A DNA stretch of 64,000 bases from Enterococcus aquimarinus (GTDB lineage: Bacteria; Bacillota; Bacilli; Lactobacillales; Enterococcaceae): positions 1 through 64,000 of the forward strand of contig NZ_JXKD01000015.1 of assembly GCF_001885765.1 (NCBI RefSeq), in the 5' to 3' direction. Shown here piece after piece: positions 55,389-64,000 of this stretch. How positions within the stretch are numbered: position 1 is the stretch's first letter; each line of letters starts with the position of its first letter. The position numbers and the translations under genes were made by a program. The notes beneath the pieces were generated by a model. The model made no database searches. It was not told the origin of the DNA and saw only the letters and a program-made list of their open reading frames with translations.

Positions 55389-55601
55389 TTACTGATCATG
55401 CCTGTTGGGCTCGTCGACCTCAAGCAATAAATTTTCGGCTCGTTTTAAGTGCCAAAAAATATAACACAACATTCCAAACAAGAGCGCGATTCCGAAGTAG
55501 GCTCGGATTGCAATCACGTAAAGAACCATTAGGCTAAACAGGAACACCGCGACGTAACGCCCGATTTTTAACGCACGTTGGGCTTTCATTTTTGGTGTCA
55601 T
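55389..55601 (-). CDS. small membrane protein of the SPFH operon
   Basis: A 70-aa protein with two hydrophobic helices (VAVFLFSLMVLYVIAIRAYF and IALLFGMLCYIFWHL) and a charged C-terminus. RBS AAGGAGG before ATG is strong. It lies 68 bp downstream of the SPFH gene on the same strand and is probably its partner. I do not recognise a named family. The overlapping plus-strand frame at 55274-55537 has no RBS and is taken as a shadow. Confidence 0.65.
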   Translation of the reverse strand: MTPKMKAQRALKIGRYVAVFLFSLMVLYVIAIRAYFGIALLFGMLCYIFWHLKRAENLLLEVDEPNRHDQ

Positions 55602-55669
55602 CCAATCCCCTCCTTCTAGTCCACCTGCGAATAAGACGTATTATTTGCTACCACTTGATAATATGGTCA

Positions 55670-56623
55670 TTATTTTTCGCTACTTGTTTTTTCCCATAAT
55701 TGTTTCATGACTGGAACATTCGCTAAATCGGTCATATTTGATGGAATAATGACCGTATTTGTCTCGCTATTTGCGACTTCTTTAAAAGCTTCTAATCCTA
55801 AGTATTGTAGGACTTCTGGCGTCAATTCACTTTCTTTAATCGCTTGATTTAACGCTTTAATACGTAATTGTTCTGCTTCTGTGATGACCCGGATTTTTTC
55901 AGCTTCAGCGGCTGCATCAATGCGTGTTCTATCCGCGCGTGCTTCTGCGTCAATTTTGGTTTGTTTGGAACGTGCTTCGGCATCAATCTGCATTTCGGAT
56001 GATTTGGCTTCAGAGTCTAAAATTAAGGAGTGTTTGCGTCCTTCTGATAAGGTGATCATCGATTCTTTATCACGTGAAGCAGTAATGAGTTTATTCATTG
56101 AATTAATAATTTCATCGGAAACTAAAATTTCACCAATATTGATCCGATCAATCGCGAGTCCATAACCAGCCGTAATATCTTTAATCGACTCAAACAACGC
56201 GACGTTAATTTCTTCCGTTCCATTTAATACTTCATTTAAATCCATCTTTCCGATAATTCCGCGTAAGTTCGACTGCGCATCTTGAATCATCGCCGTTACA
56301 GCATCTTCGTTGTCATAGACGAAAGCACGAACATCTGTCACGTGGTACTTAATCGCTTCATCAATTTGGACAATTACGTTATCGCGCGTAATCGCACTTT
56401 GAGGAGGAATTTCTAATGGTACTTGTTTTAATGACACTCGTTGGCGGACTGTATAGACGATCGGGATTAAAAAATGAAGGCCCGGTTCTAACGTCCGGAC
56501 AAACTTCCCGAAACTTTCCACAACTTTCACTTCTCCTTGATGGACAATCACGGCCGTGCTGGTTAATAACCAAATCAATAAGGCAAAGATTAAAACAAAA
56601 ATAACGATTCTAGCAACAAACAT
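55670..56623 (-). CDS. SPFH/Band 7 (stomatin-like) membrane protein
   Basis: A 317-aa slipin/stomatin-type scaffold protein. One N-terminal helix (about 1-25) is followed by the SPFH domain (VVESFGKFVRTLEPGLHFL, YHVTDVRAFVY) and an Ala/Glu-rich coiled coil containing repeats such as IDAEARADRTRIDAAAEAE. Such proteins organise membrane microdomains. I use ATG 56623 (MFVARIVIF), 8 bp after AAAAGGAG, rather than the GTG abutting it. The usual NfeD partner is not adjacent; instead a 76-aa protein precedes and a 70-aa membrane protein follows. Confidence 0.88.
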   Translation of the reverse strand: MFVARIVIFVLIFALLIWLLTSTAVIVHQGEVKVVESFGKFVRTLEPGLHFLIPIVYTVRQRVSLKQVPLEIPPQSAITRDNVIVQIDEAIKYHVTDVRAFVYDNEDAVTAMIQDAQSNLRGIIGKMDLNEVLNGTEEINVALFESIKDITAGYGLAIDRINIGEILVSDEIINSMNKLITASRDKESMITLSEGRKHSLILDSEAKSSEMQIDAEARSKQTKIDAEARADRTRIDAAAEAEKIRVITEAEQLRIKALNQAIKESELTPEVLQYLGLEAFKEVANSETNTVIIPSNMTDLANVPVMKQLWEKTSSEK

Positions 56624-56637
56624 CTCATACACTCCTT

Positions 56638-56868
56638 TTATTTTCTAATTTCAATGTAGTCTTCACTTTCTTCAATTAAATAATCATTTACTCGCACAAA
56701 GGCCTTACCATTTTCGATGGCAAACACTTCTAACATACTATCGACATTAGGTTCACCTTCAATGACTACATATTCGATGTAACGCCCCAGCGCAAAAACG
56801 ACGCCTCTAATTTGCGTGCCTTTACTGCGAAAGTACTTACCGAGTAATTTGTGATCCAAATAATCCAA
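56638..56868 (-). CDS. conserved small protein preceding the SPFH gene
   Basis: About 76 aa, mostly beta-strand by pattern (GTQIRGVVFALGRYIEYVVI, AFVRVNDYLIEESEDYIEIR), with no membrane segment. I favour TTG 56868, 9 bp after AAAGGAG. A TTG three codons earlier touches that RBS. It is 14 bp upstream of the SPFH gene and surely co-transcribed. The function is unknown. By position it could replace the small beta-barrel NfeD domain that often partners SPFH proteins, but that is speculation. Confidence 0.6.
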   Translation of the reverse strand: MDYLDHKLLGKYFRSKGTQIRGVVFALGRYIEYVVIEGEPNVDSMLEVFAIENGKAFVRVNDYLIEESEDYIEIRK

Positions 56869-57082
56869 TTTCGTCAACTCCTTTACTTGTCACAGACTCT
56901 CTTTCATTTTACCACTTTCAGCGTCAGACACAATATGAAAACCGATTCTACTATGCAATCGCTTCGCTGAACGCTTTTGAATAGGCTGTTTTCATGTCAC
57001 TCGGCATGAAAAAAATTGAAGTCAGACATGTAACAAAAAAACTGACCTACTCTTTGAAGTAAGGTCAGTTTCCATTCATTGA

Positions 57083-59497
57083 TTAATTGGCTACAATATT
57101 AACCAATTTTTTCGGAACAACAATCACTTTACGAATTGTTTTTCCAGCTAACAGTTCTTTAATTTGAGATTCTTCTTTAGCTAATTGCTCCAGTTCCTCA
57201 CGCGTTGCTTGCGTTGGCACGAATCGTTTTGCACGAACTTTGCCATTGATTTGAATGACAATTTCGACTTCATCTTCCACAAGCGCTGCTTCGTCATACG
57301 TCGGCCATGGTGCATACGTCAAGCTTTCTGTGTTTCCTAGAATCGACCACAATTCTTCCCCAATATGAGGCGCAATTGGTGCCAATAATTGGACGAATCC
57401 TTTGATATAGTCAATCGGTAACGCGTCGACTTTATATGCTTCATTGATAAATACCATGAGTTGCGAAATTGCGGTATTAAAACGTAGTTCTGCGAAGTCC
57501 TCGGATACTTTTTTGACCGTTTGGTGATAGACTTTCGTTAACGTACCATTGTTAATCGTCGTAATCCGGTCACGCATTTTCCCATTCTCGTCAACGATTA
57601 AACGCCAAACGCGATCGAGGAATTTGCGACTACCTTCAAGACCATTTTCATTCCAAGCGATAGCTGCGTCTAACGGTCCCATGAACATTTCATACAGTCT
57701 TAACGTATCCGCACCGTATTGTTTCACGACATCATCAGGATTCACTACGTTACCGCGTGATTTCGACATTTTTTCATTATTTTCGCCGAGAATCATTCCT
57801 TGGTTATACAATTTTTGGAATGGTTCAGAAGTTGGAACGACGCCAATATCGTACAAGAATTTATGCCAAAAACGAGCATATAATAAGTGTAAGACGGCGT
57901 GTTCCGCACCTCCGATATAAATATCTGTCGGTAACCAACGTTCTAATTTTTCATAATTCGCGAGTTCATTTTTATTATGAGGATCGATAAAACGAAGGAA
58001 ATACCAAGAGCTTCCCGCCCATTGTGGCATGGTATTCGTTTCACGACGCCCTTTCATGCCTGTTTTTGGATCGACCACGTTCACCCATTCCGTGATATTA
58101 GCAAGAGGAGACTCACCAGTACCACTTGGATGAATATCGTTCGTGACTGGCAAACGTAACGGTAATTCTTCAACTGGTAGCGTGGTTGTTGTGCCATCTT
58201 CCCAGTGAATGACAGGAATTGGTTCCCCCCAATAACGTTGGCGTGAGAATAACCAGTCTCTGAGACGGTAGCTAACTTCTTTTTTCCCAACTCCTTTTTC
58301 TTCTAACCACGTAATCATCGTTGCCATCGCGTCATCTTTTTCTAACCCATTTAAGAAATCAGAATTGATGTGTACACCATCGCCGACATAGGCTGCAACA
58401 TCAATGTCGCCACCTTCAACAACTGGAACAATCGCGATTCCAAAGGTTTTCGCAAATTCATAGTCACGTTCATCGTGCGCTGGAACAGCCATAATAGCAC
58501 CTGTTCCATAAGTTGCGAGGACATAATCGGCAATCCAAATCGGCACTTCTTGCCCATTGGCTGGGTTAATCGCATAAGCTCCCGTAAAGACGCCGGTTTT
58601 TTCTTTCACTAAATCGGTCCGCATTAAATCTGATTTTTTACTAGCCGCATCAATATAAGCATCGACAGCTTCTTTTTGTTCTGGTGTCGTAATCTGTTGA
58701 ACAAGATCGAGTTCTGGTGCTAACACGCAGTACGTTGCACCAAATAATGTATCCGGACGTGTCGTAAAGACGGTAAATTCTTCGTCGCGATTCGCCACTT
58801 TAAACGTCACGTTCGCGCCGTAAGAACGACCAATCCAATTCCGTTGCATTTCTTTAATGCTTTCTGGCCAGTCCAACTCTTCTAAATCATCTAATAAGCG
58901 ATCGGCATAAGCCGTAATTTTTAACATCCATTGACGCATCGGTTTGCGAACAACATCATAGCCACCACGTTCGCTCTTGCCATCGATGACTTCTTCATTG
59001 GCGATGACTGTTCCAAGTTCCGGTACCCAGTTAACGGCCACTTCTGCTTCATAAGCTAACCCTTTTTCATAAAGTTTGGTAAAAATCCATTGCGTCCATT
59101 TGTAGTACTCTGGATCGGTCGTATTGATTTCACGGTTCCAATCATAACTAAACCCTAGTGAATTAATTTGACGACGGAATGTCTCAATATTTTTCTTGGT
59201 AAACTCAGCGGGATCATTACCAGTATCTAACGCATATTGCTCTGCGGGTAAACCAAAAGCATCCCAGCCCATTGGATGTAAAACGTTATAGCCTTGGCTG
59301 CGTTTCATCCGAGACAAAATATCGGTTGCGGTATACCCTTCTGGATGCCCAACGTGTAATCCTTGTCCGGATGGGTAAGGAAACATATCTAAAGCATAAA
59401 ATTTAGGTTTATTCGATTCTTCTTTCGTATTAAAGCAATGATTTTTTGCCCAATACTTTTGCCATTTCTTCTCAATTTCTCTGTGATTATAGTTCAC
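57083..59497 (-). CDS. leuS: leucyl-tRNA synthetase
   Basis: A class I aminoacyl-tRNA synthetase. HIGH appears as HVGH in [16 protein letters not shown], and KMSKS as [10 protein letters not shown]. The CP1 editing domain has [19 protein letters not shown] and [16 protein letters not shown] place the start at GTG 59497 ([12 protein letters not shown]), 8 bp after AGAGGAG. This gives 804 aa, the length of Bacillus LeuS. The longer ATG reading covers the RBS. It is preceded by a T-box leader and its own promoter. Confidence 0.97.
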   Translation of the reverse strand: MNYNHREIEKKWQKYWAKNHCFNTKEESNKPKFYALDMFPYPSGQGLHVGHPEGYTATDILSRMKRSQGYNVLHPMGWDAFGLPAEQYALDTGNDPAEFTKKNIETFRRQINSLGFSYDWNREINTTDPEYYKWTQWIFTKLYEKGLAYEAEVAVNWVPELGTVIANEEVIDGKSERGGYDVVRKPMRQWMLKITAYADRLLDDLEELDWPESIKEMQRNWIGRSYGANVTFKVANRDEEFTVFTTRPDTLFGATYCVLAPELDLVQQITTPEQKEAVDAYIDAASKKSDLMRTDLVKEKTGVFTGAYAINPANGQEVPIWIADYVLATYGTGAIMAVPAHDERDYEFAKTFGIAIVPVVEGGDIDVAAYVGDGVHINSDFLNGLEKDDAMATMITWLEEKGVGKKEVSYRLRDWLFSRQRYWGEPIPVIHWEDGTTTTLPVEELPLRLPVTNDIHPSGTGESPLANITEWVNVVDPKTGMKGRRETNTMPQWAGSSWYFLRFIDPHNKNELANYEKLERWLPTDIYIGGAEHAVLHLLYARFWHKFLYDIGVVPTSEPFQKLYNQGMILGENNEKMSKSRGNVVNPDDVVKQYGADTLRLYEMFMGPLDAAIAWNENGLEGSRKFLDRVWRLIVDENGKMRDRITTINNGTLTKVYHQTVKKVSEDFAELRFNTAISQLMVFINEAYKVDALPIDYIKGFVQLLAPIAPHIGEELWSILGNTESLTYAPWPTYDEAALVEDEVEIVIQINGKVRAKRFVPTQATREELEQLAKEESQIKELLAGKTIRKVIVVPKKLVNIVAN

Positions 59498-59529
59498 GAT
59501 AAACGCTCCTCTGCTCATTTTTAATCATA

Positions 59530-59777
59530 AAAAAAGCCCTATAAGAAACAAACTGTTCCTCATAGGACGTTAAAGACGTGGTACCACCTACATTTACTAG
59601 CTAAAAAAGCCTAGCCTCAACGTTTTAACGATCGTCACCGTATCTTCCTACTATTCTTCAAAAGATAACACTCAAAGGCGAGTTCAAAAGTTTCTCTGTA
59701 CATTTCCACCAACCATGTACTCTCTACGAAAAGAACGACTCTCTACTATTCCTATTCAAACGTGTTTTATTCAACTT
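59530..59777 (-). promoter_or_regulatory. T-box leader of leuS (tRNA-Leu sensing riboswitch)
   Basis: On the minus strand the T-box core AGGTGGTACCACG lies at 59589-59577. It is followed by a terminator hairpin (CCTATGAG/CTTATAGG, about 59567-59537) and seven T. Upstream, Stem I includes the segment GAACTCGCC, whose CTC (59682-59680) is a plausible leucine specifier codon. Uncharged tRNA-Leu should favour the antiterminator and turn on leuS. Confidence 0.93.
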
Positions 59778-59783
59778 AGATGT

Positions 59784-59812
59784 ATCTTAGCAAACTTTCA
59801 AATGTCTTTCAA
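59784..59812 (-). promoter_or_regulatory. promoter of the leuS T-box transcript
   Basis: On the minus strand TTGAAA (59812-59807) and TAAGAT (59789-59784) are 17 bp apart. The -35 lies 5 bp beyond the autolysin stop codon, and there is no terminator between the two genes, so readthrough from the autolysin gene would meet the T-box terminator. Confidence 0.65.
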
Positions 59813-59817
59813 GTTTT

Positions 59818-62046
59818 TTAACGAACTTTCAATGTTTGACCGACGTAAATCGTATCAGACGTTAACGAATTTAACGTTTTTAATTGCGCAATTGAGAGAT
59901 TGTATTTTTGAGACAGCATCCAAAGACTATCGCCACTGACTACTTTATGGCTCTTTTCATTACTTGTATTAGTCGTAGTCTGAGCAGTCGTTTGATTGAC
60001 GACTGGTTTCGTCGTCACCGTGTTTGATGACGTGCTTGCGTTGCTGACCTTTAGGGTTTGATTTGGATGAATCAAATCACTCTTTAAATTATTCCAATTC
60101 CGTAATTGATCCATCGTGATACCATGTTTATTGGCAATTAACCACACCGAATCCCCTGCTTTGACGGTATAGGTCTTTGCCGTTGTTGTCGTCGCATTAG
60201 AAGAATTACTACTGTTATTTGTATTCGTTGGCGTTGTCGGTTTCGTGGTTGTTCCGACATTTGTATTCGTTGATGTCACTGGTTTTGTGGTTGTTCCAGT
60301 ACTCGTCCCACTTGCTTGGCTGACAATCAACTTTTGATTCGGATGAATTAAATCACTCTTTAAATTATTCCAACTCCGTAATTGCGCCATCGTAATACCA
60401 TGATTATTGGCAATCAGCCAGACTGAATCGCCAAATTTCACCGTATACGTTTTCGCTGTGCTGGTCGTTGGTTTAGAAGTGGTATTATTCGTCGCATTAT
60501 TTGACGTATTCGTATTCGTCGGTGCTGTCGGTTTCGCTGTCGTCCCCGTATTCGTTGTCCCTGTTTGACTGACGACTAATTTTTGACCTGGATGAATCAA
60601 ATCATTTTTTAAATTATTCCAACTCCGTAATTGTGCCATCGTAATGCCATGGTTATTGGCAATCAACCACACCGAATCACCGGATTTTACCGTATACGTT
60701 TTTGCTGTACTTGGCGTCACCGACGTCTCTGGTTTTGACGTTTCGGGCGTTGGTGTTGGTGTTGGCGTTGGTGTCGGCTTCGGCGCTTCTGGTGTGACCG
60801 GCGCTTGGCTCGATTGACCTACGATTAGTTTTTGACCAGCATGAATGAGGTCACTCTTTAAATTATTCCAACTACGCAATTGATCCATCGAAATCCCGTG
60901 ATTATTGGCAATCAACCAAATCGAATCGCCTGATTTCACCGTATAGGTTTTCGCGGTGTCCGTGCTACTGCCGGTATTACTACCTGAGCCTGTCCCAGTA
61001 TTGATCACCGGATTTCCATTGCCTGTATTCGTTTGATTTTGATTGTTTCCAGTGGCTGGAGAATCAAAACGCGTCAATTGATACATTTCAATTGTGGAAT
61101 TGAGCTTGCTGGCATAGTTTGGATCTGTTGCGTAACGACCCGTTAACCAAGCTGTTGCATCACGGTAACTCTTCGTATTGCTCTTCCAAGCGCCTGAATA
61201 ATAATAGACGCCTGATTGGAAGCTAACATTTCTTAACGTGGCAGCATTATCTGCAAATGATTCTGCAAAAGAAGGATACTTTTTAAACGGCTCATTTTTC
61301 GTCACCCATTGACCATTTAAATATTCCAGTGTACTCATATACACGGTCTGACCATTGTAACTTCCTTTAATCCCGAACAAATTATAATTTGGCGCTTTAG
61401 ATAACGTACTACTACCCCAACCACTTTCAATAATGGCCTGCGCAATCATGACTGACACATATAAATCATTGGCATCTGCCACGGCTTTTGCTTGTTGTGC
61501 GATAGTATTAATGAAGGTCTGAGGGTCAACATAGGCTGACGCCCGTGCCAAGCCAGCAGAAAATGGCAAGATTGTCGGCGCTTGAACAGCCGATTGTGCT
61601 TCTTCAACGAGAGCGGGTTCTTCGATCACAAGAGGTTCTTCGTTTATTTCGACCTCTTCCATCGACGGATCTTCCATTGATGCTTCCGGAACAACAGGTG
61701 TTTCGGCTACATTATTTTCTTCCACCACTTCCGAAGCGGCTGGCACTTCAGGTGTTTCCGTTACGACTGGTGTTTCGGTTGCTTCTGAGGATGCTTGCAT
61801 TTCTTCCTCTGCATTGACGGATTGAACGGCTGAATTCGTTGTTTGGACAGCTTCAGACGGATTTTTTTGTTCTATATACGTATCAGATTCATCTGCTAAA
61901 ACAGTGATGACGGGCGAGAGTGGCGCAACTGCTGAAACAGCTGTGACTGTTGTTCCTAAGACAGCCGCTCTTTTCTTCATATTACGATAAAAAGTCCGTT
62001 GCTCTTCCATTTGACGTCGTTCTTTTCGTGACAAAGACTTTTCCAT
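59818..62046 (-). CDS. atlA: secreted N-acetylglucosaminidase autolysin with five LysM domains (AtlA-like)
   Basis: A 742-aa peptidoglycan hydrolase. A long signal peptide (basic MEKSLSRKERRQMEE, then KKRAAVLGTTVTAVSAVAPL) precedes a Glu/Pro/Thr-rich region (about 55-165). The GH73 glucosaminidase domain (about 175-330) has the catalytic Glu in AQAIIESGWGSS and NLFGIKGSYNGQ. Five LysM repeats follow at about 365, 450, 533, 623 and 699, joined by Thr/Asn/Pro linkers. The layout is that of enterococcal AtlA, which has six LysM. A perfect WalR box lies 99 bp upstream. Confidence 0.93.
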   Translation of the reverse strand: MEKSLSRKERRQMEEQRTFYRNMKKRAAVLGTTVTAVSAVAPLSPVITVLADESDTYIEQKNPSEAVQTTNSAVQSVNAEEEMQASSEATETPVVTETPEVPAASEVVEENNVAETPVVPEASMEDPSMEEVEINEEPLVIEEPALVEEAQSAVQAPTILPFSAGLARASAYVDPQTFINTIAQQAKAVADANDLYVSVMIAQAIIESGWGSSTLSKAPNYNLFGIKGSYNGQTVYMSTLEYLNGQWVTKNEPFKKYPSFAESFADNAATLRNVSFQSGVYYYSGAWKSNTKSYRDATAWLTGRYATDPNYASKLNSTIEMYQLTRFDSPATGNNQNQTNTGNGNPVINTGTGSGSNTGSSTDTAKTYTVKSGDSIWLIANNHGISMDQLRSWNNLKSDLIHAGQKLIVGQSSQAPVTPEAPKPTPTPTPTPTPETSKPETSVTPSTAKTYTVKSGDSVWLIANNHGITMAQLRSWNNLKNDLIHPGQKLVVSQTGTTNTGTTAKPTAPTNTNTSNNATNNTTSKPTTSTAKTYTVKFGDSVWLIANNHGITMAQLRSWNNLKSDLIHPNQKLIVSQASGTSTGTTTKPVTSTNTNVGTTTKPTTPTNTNNSSNSSNATTTTAKTYTVKAGDSVWLIANKHGITMDQLRNWNNLKSDLIHPNQTLKVSNASTSSNTVTTKPVVNQTTAQTTTNTSNEKSHKVVSGDSLWMLSQKYNLSIAQLKTLNSLTSDTIYVGQTLKVR
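60043..60960 (-). repeat. LysM-coding DNA repeats within the autolysin gene
   Basis: Four near-identical LysM units (protein pattern KTYTVKxGDSxWLIANxHGI, then WNNLKxDLIHxxQ) recur with unequal Thr-rich linkers. The fifth unit nearest the C-terminus (59821-59955) is diverged. The DNA identity of the first four suggests recent duplication and makes copy number prone to change. Confidence 0.8.
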
Positions 62047-62144
62047 TTTCTAACCTCCGATATACTATTGGATACACTTACACTTATCACTAGTATACCT
62101 GTTCCTTTTTGTTAAGAAAAGTTTAATCTGCACTTTTAGCGAAC

Positions 62145-62161
62145 TGTAATATAGGTGTAAT
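62145..62161 (+). promoter_or_regulatory. WalR box between the autolysin and PAP2 genes
   Basis: TGTAAT-ATAGG-TGTAAT matches the WalR consensus TGTWAH-N5-TGTWAH perfectly. It lies 99 bp upstream of the autolysin start, in reverse orientation to that gene, and about 108 bp upstream of the PAP2 start, in the same orientation. WalRK regulates autolysins in other Firmicutes. Confidence 0.6.
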
Positions 62162-62202
62162 ACTTTAAGGTGCGAAAAATCCCTTGATTGCTCGTGGAAT
62201 GC

Positions 62203-62230
62203 TTGCGAAATTTGTCAGCTATTGTATACT
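62203..62230 (+). promoter_or_regulatory. promoter of the PAP2 gene
   Basis: TTGCGA (62203-62208) and TATACT (62225-62230) are 16 bp apart, 40 bp before the start codon. Confidence 0.55.
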
Positions 62231-62269
62231 AAAAAAGATTATCTATTCTAATTATTAAAGGAGCGTACC

Positions 62270-62920
62270 ATGAAAAATAAACTATATTATCAATTTGCAG
62301 GTAGCTGTAGCCTCTTGCTTTTCGCTTTTTTAAGCTATGTGATGAAATTCTATCCGAGCTGGATCCAACCGTTTGATACTTTTTTAGCCGAACCACTTTA
62401 TCAACTACGTCCAACCTTAAGTGGCTTCTTTTTGTGGATTACCCAATTTGCCAATCCGATTCCACTCGTGATTCTTTTTCTAGCCGTTTTAGTGATCTTA
62501 CTGTACGGCAAACAGTACACTGAAGCCATTTGGTTAAGCGGTGGCGTTATTTTAGTGGCCGGCATCTTAAATCCCGTATTGAAACTGTTCTTTTTACGTG
62601 AACGTCCGACTTTAGAACACCTTGTGACGGAGCATAGTTTCAGCTTTCCAAGTGGACATGCCGTAGCAAGTATGGTGTTTTATGGTAGTTTAATCTTGCT
62701 GTTACCCATTTTTGTCGAAAACAAACAGCTTCGTTGGTTCTTACAAGGATTACTGGGTTTGATTATTCTTTCGATTGGGATGAGCCGGATTTATTTAGGT
62801 GTTCATTATCCATCCGATATTCTTGGAGGCTATGCTTTAAGCTTAAGTTGGCTCCTCCTAACATTCCCTCTTTATCAAGAACAACGCTTTATCTGGCGTT
62901 TTAAAAATAAACAATATTAA
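62270..62920 (+). CDS. PAP2-family membrane phosphatase
   Basis: A 216-aa integral membrane phosphatase with about six helices. The tripartite active site is complete: KLFFLRERP (KX6RP), FPSGHAVAS (PSGH) and SRIYLGVHYPSDILGGY (SR-X5-H-X3-D). Substrates in this family are undecaprenyl pyrophosphate or phosphatidic acid/phosphatidylglycerol phosphate, on the outer membrane face. A lipid-carrier recycling role would fit the wall genes around it but is not proven. RBS is AAAGGAG. Confidence 0.9.
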   Translation: MKNKLYYQFAGSCSLLLFAFLSYVMKFYPSWIQPFDTFLAEPLYQLRPTLSGFFLWITQFANPIPLVILFLAVLVILLYGKQYTEAIWLSGGVILVAGILNPVLKLFFLRERPTLEHLVTEHSFSFPSGHAVASMVFYGSLILLLPIFVENKQLRWFLQGLLGLIILSIGMSRIYLGVHYPSDILGGYALSLSWLLLTFPLYQEQRFIWRFKNKQY

Positions 62921-62935
62921 GAAAGAAGCAGACCG

Positions 62936-63904
62936 ATGAATCCTTTTCCTTTTACCGAAGATCCAAACAAACGTTATCATTCATGGAATTACGCTTTACG
63001 CCAAGCTTTTGGAGCAAAAATATTTAAAGTTCCCATCGATGGTGGTTTTGATTGCCCGAATCGCGATGGGACGGTGGCACACGGCGGCTGTACTTTTTGT
63101 AGTGTATCCGGTTCTGGTGATATGATTGTCGCGCCAGAAGATCCGATTCCTGTTCAGTTTACGAAAGAAATTGACATGATGCATAAAAAATGGCCGGATG
63201 TTGATCGCTACATCGTTTATTTTCAAAATTTTACGAATACCCATGCACCGATTGACGTGATTAAAGCTCGTTTTGAACAAGTCGTCAATCTACCAGGAGT
63301 TGTCGGTTTATCGATTGGAACACGACCAGACTGCTTACCAGATGACGTGGTTGAATACCTCGCAGAGCTCAATCAGCGTCTTTATTTATGGGTAGAACTT
63401 GGTTTGCAAACAACCTACGAGTCCACTAGTAAGACGATTAATCGCGCGCATGATTATCAAACGTATCTAAACGGCGTCGAAAAACTCCGTCGGCATCATA
63501 TTCGCGTCTGTACTCACCTGATCAATGGCTTGCCTGGTGAAACACAAGAAATGATGGAAGAAAACGTTCGACGTACGGTAGTTGACTCTGATATTCAAGG
63601 CATTAAAATTCATTTACTTCACTTAATGCGCAATACTCGCATGTTACGTGATTATCATGAAGGAAAATTACAACTCCTTTCCCAAGCAAAATATACTGAA
63701 ATTGTCTGTAATCAACTTGAAATGATTCCAGCCGAAATCATCATTCACCGACTCACTGGTGATGCTCCTAGAGAAACGCTCGTCGGGCCGATGTGGAGTT
63801 TAAAGAAATGGGAAGTGTTAAATGGGATTGATCAAGAGCTTTTACAGCGTGACTCCTATCAAGGGAAATACAATGCCCGAATGACTGGAGGGATTGGATG
63901 TTAA
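62936..63904 (+). CDS. ytqA: TIGR01212-family radical SAM protein (YtqA-like)
   Basis: A 322-aa radical SAM enzyme. The Fe-S cysteines lie in CPNRDGTVAHGGCTFC, the long-spaced arrangement of the TIGR01212 (YtqA/YhcC) group rather than CX3CX2C. WVELGLQTTYESTSKTINR and HLINGLPGETQEMMEE follow. The reaction is not established to my knowledge; a link to RNA modification has been proposed by association. Its stop overlaps the start of ytqB by 7 bp. Confidence 0.9.
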   Translation: MNPFPFTEDPNKRYHSWNYALRQAFGAKIFKVPIDGGFDCPNRDGTVAHGGCTFCSVSGSGDMIVAPEDPIPVQFTKEIDMMHKKWPDVDRYIVYFQNFTNTHAPIDVIKARFEQVVNLPGVVGLSIGTRPDCLPDDVVEYLAELNQRLYLWVELGLQTTYESTSKTINRAHDYQTYLNGVEKLRRHHIRVCTHLINGLPGETQEMMEENVRRTVVDSDIQGIKIHLLHLMRNTRMLRDYHEGKLQLLSQAKYTEIVCNQLEMIPAEIIIHRLTGDAPRETLVGPMWSLKKWEVLNGIDQELLQRDSYQGKYNARMTGGIGC

Positions 63905-64000
63905 AAACGGCTTTACATTTCAGTCGACAATTACTCGCAGAAGTTCTACAACCTGGTGATATCGCCGTCGATGCAACGATGGGGAACGGTCACGATACAC
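63898..64000 (+). CDS. ytqB: class I SAM-dependent methyltransferase, YtqB-like (5' part only)
   Basis: The first 34 codons before the window ends read MLKTALHFSRQLLAEVLQ, then a SAM-binding DATMGNGHDT, the hallmark of the YtqB rRNA methylase-like family. ATG 63898 overlaps the ytqA stop, so the pair is translationally coupled, as in Bacillus ytqA-ytqB. The gene continues beyond the right edge. Confidence 0.85.
   Translation, partial: MLKTALHFSRQLLAEVLQPGDIAVDATMGNGHDT

Noticed and set aside
55274-55537. 87-aa plus-strand ORF after asnB
   Set aside because: It lies after the asnB terminator without an RBS and overlaps the better-supported 70-aa minus-strand membrane protein gene.
57549-57920. 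123-aa plus-strand ORF opposite leuS
   Set aside because: It is antisense to the conserved catalytic part of leuS and overlaps another shadow frame; no independent support.
60043-60960. CRISPR or intergenic repeat array
   Set aside because: The repeats are in-frame LysM-coding modules of the autolysin gene.

Overview
The window is a chromosomal core region of a low-GC Firmicute, most likely an Enterococcaceae member (Enterococcus, Vagococcus or a close relative). The evidence is the AT-rich sequence with strong AGGAGG ribosome binding sites, a MurE with the DDPN motif of L-lysine-adding enzymes, a MurT-GatD lipid II amidation pair, an AtlA-like glucosaminidase with five LysM domains, a Bacillus-type yhaM-yhaN-yhaO block and a Firmicutes T-box ahead of leuS. 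I see no insertion sequence, prophage, CRISPR array, tRNA or complete rRNA gene. The genus is an inference.

Layout. Positions 1-180 (minus strand) carry tandem promoters and the leader of an rRNA operon lying off the left end. A minus-strand DNA repair operon, ymdB-ymcA-mutS-mutL, follows (509-6210). Then come methylglyoxal synthase with a HAD phosphatase and a Gfo/Idh oxidoreductase (6392-8672), a choloylglycine-hydrolase family Ntn hydrolase (8952-9920), uridine kinase, a YjjG-type nucleotidase and an RsuA-type pseudouridine synthase (10195-12341). Ribosomal protein L25/Ctc (12637-13224) sits behind a structured leader. A rodA-yusI-gcvH overlapping set, ispE, a DUF2187 gene, upp and glyA follow, then the tdk-prfA-prmC-tsaC cluster (19334-23064).

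From 23 to 36 kb the genes are a GNAT acetyltransferase, OsmC, signal peptidase I, a Ktr/Trk potassium channel subunit, murT-gatD, an EEP hydrolase, a LacI regulator with clear operator repeats, manA, a two-domain VOC protein, hit-ytxH, prsA and a PAS-GGDEF diguanylate cyclase. From 36 to 48 kb come yhaO-yhaN-yhaM, a divergent Ham1-like protein, yheA, a class A PBP, an RluA-type synthase, a GT8 glycosyltransferase and an M23 peptidase. From 48 to 64 kb come a second RsuA, a MurJ-like flippase, murE, asnB, a three-gene SPFH operon, T-box-controlled leuS, the LysM autolysin, a PAP2 phosphatase and ytqA-ytqB (the last cut by the window end).

Functional themes are peptidoglycan synthesis and turnover (rodA, pbp, murE, murT-gatD, murJ, the M23 peptidase and the autolysin, the last two with WalR-like boxes), translation (prfA-prmC-tsaC, L25, three pseudouridine synthases, leuS), nucleotide salvage (tdk, upp, udk) and genome maintenance (mutSL, yhaNO).

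The observations most worth following are a DnaA-box cluster between prmC and tsaC (20372-20571), a perfect 125-bp-period tandem repeat made of the rdgB-like gene's 3' end plus its terminator (41479-41821), a diguanylate cyclase in a lineage where c-di-GMP signalling is uncommon, preceded by a small possibly frameshifted ORF, a structured L25 leader, and paired operator-like repeats at the LacI gene. I did not find a self-contained novel system such as a defence island.
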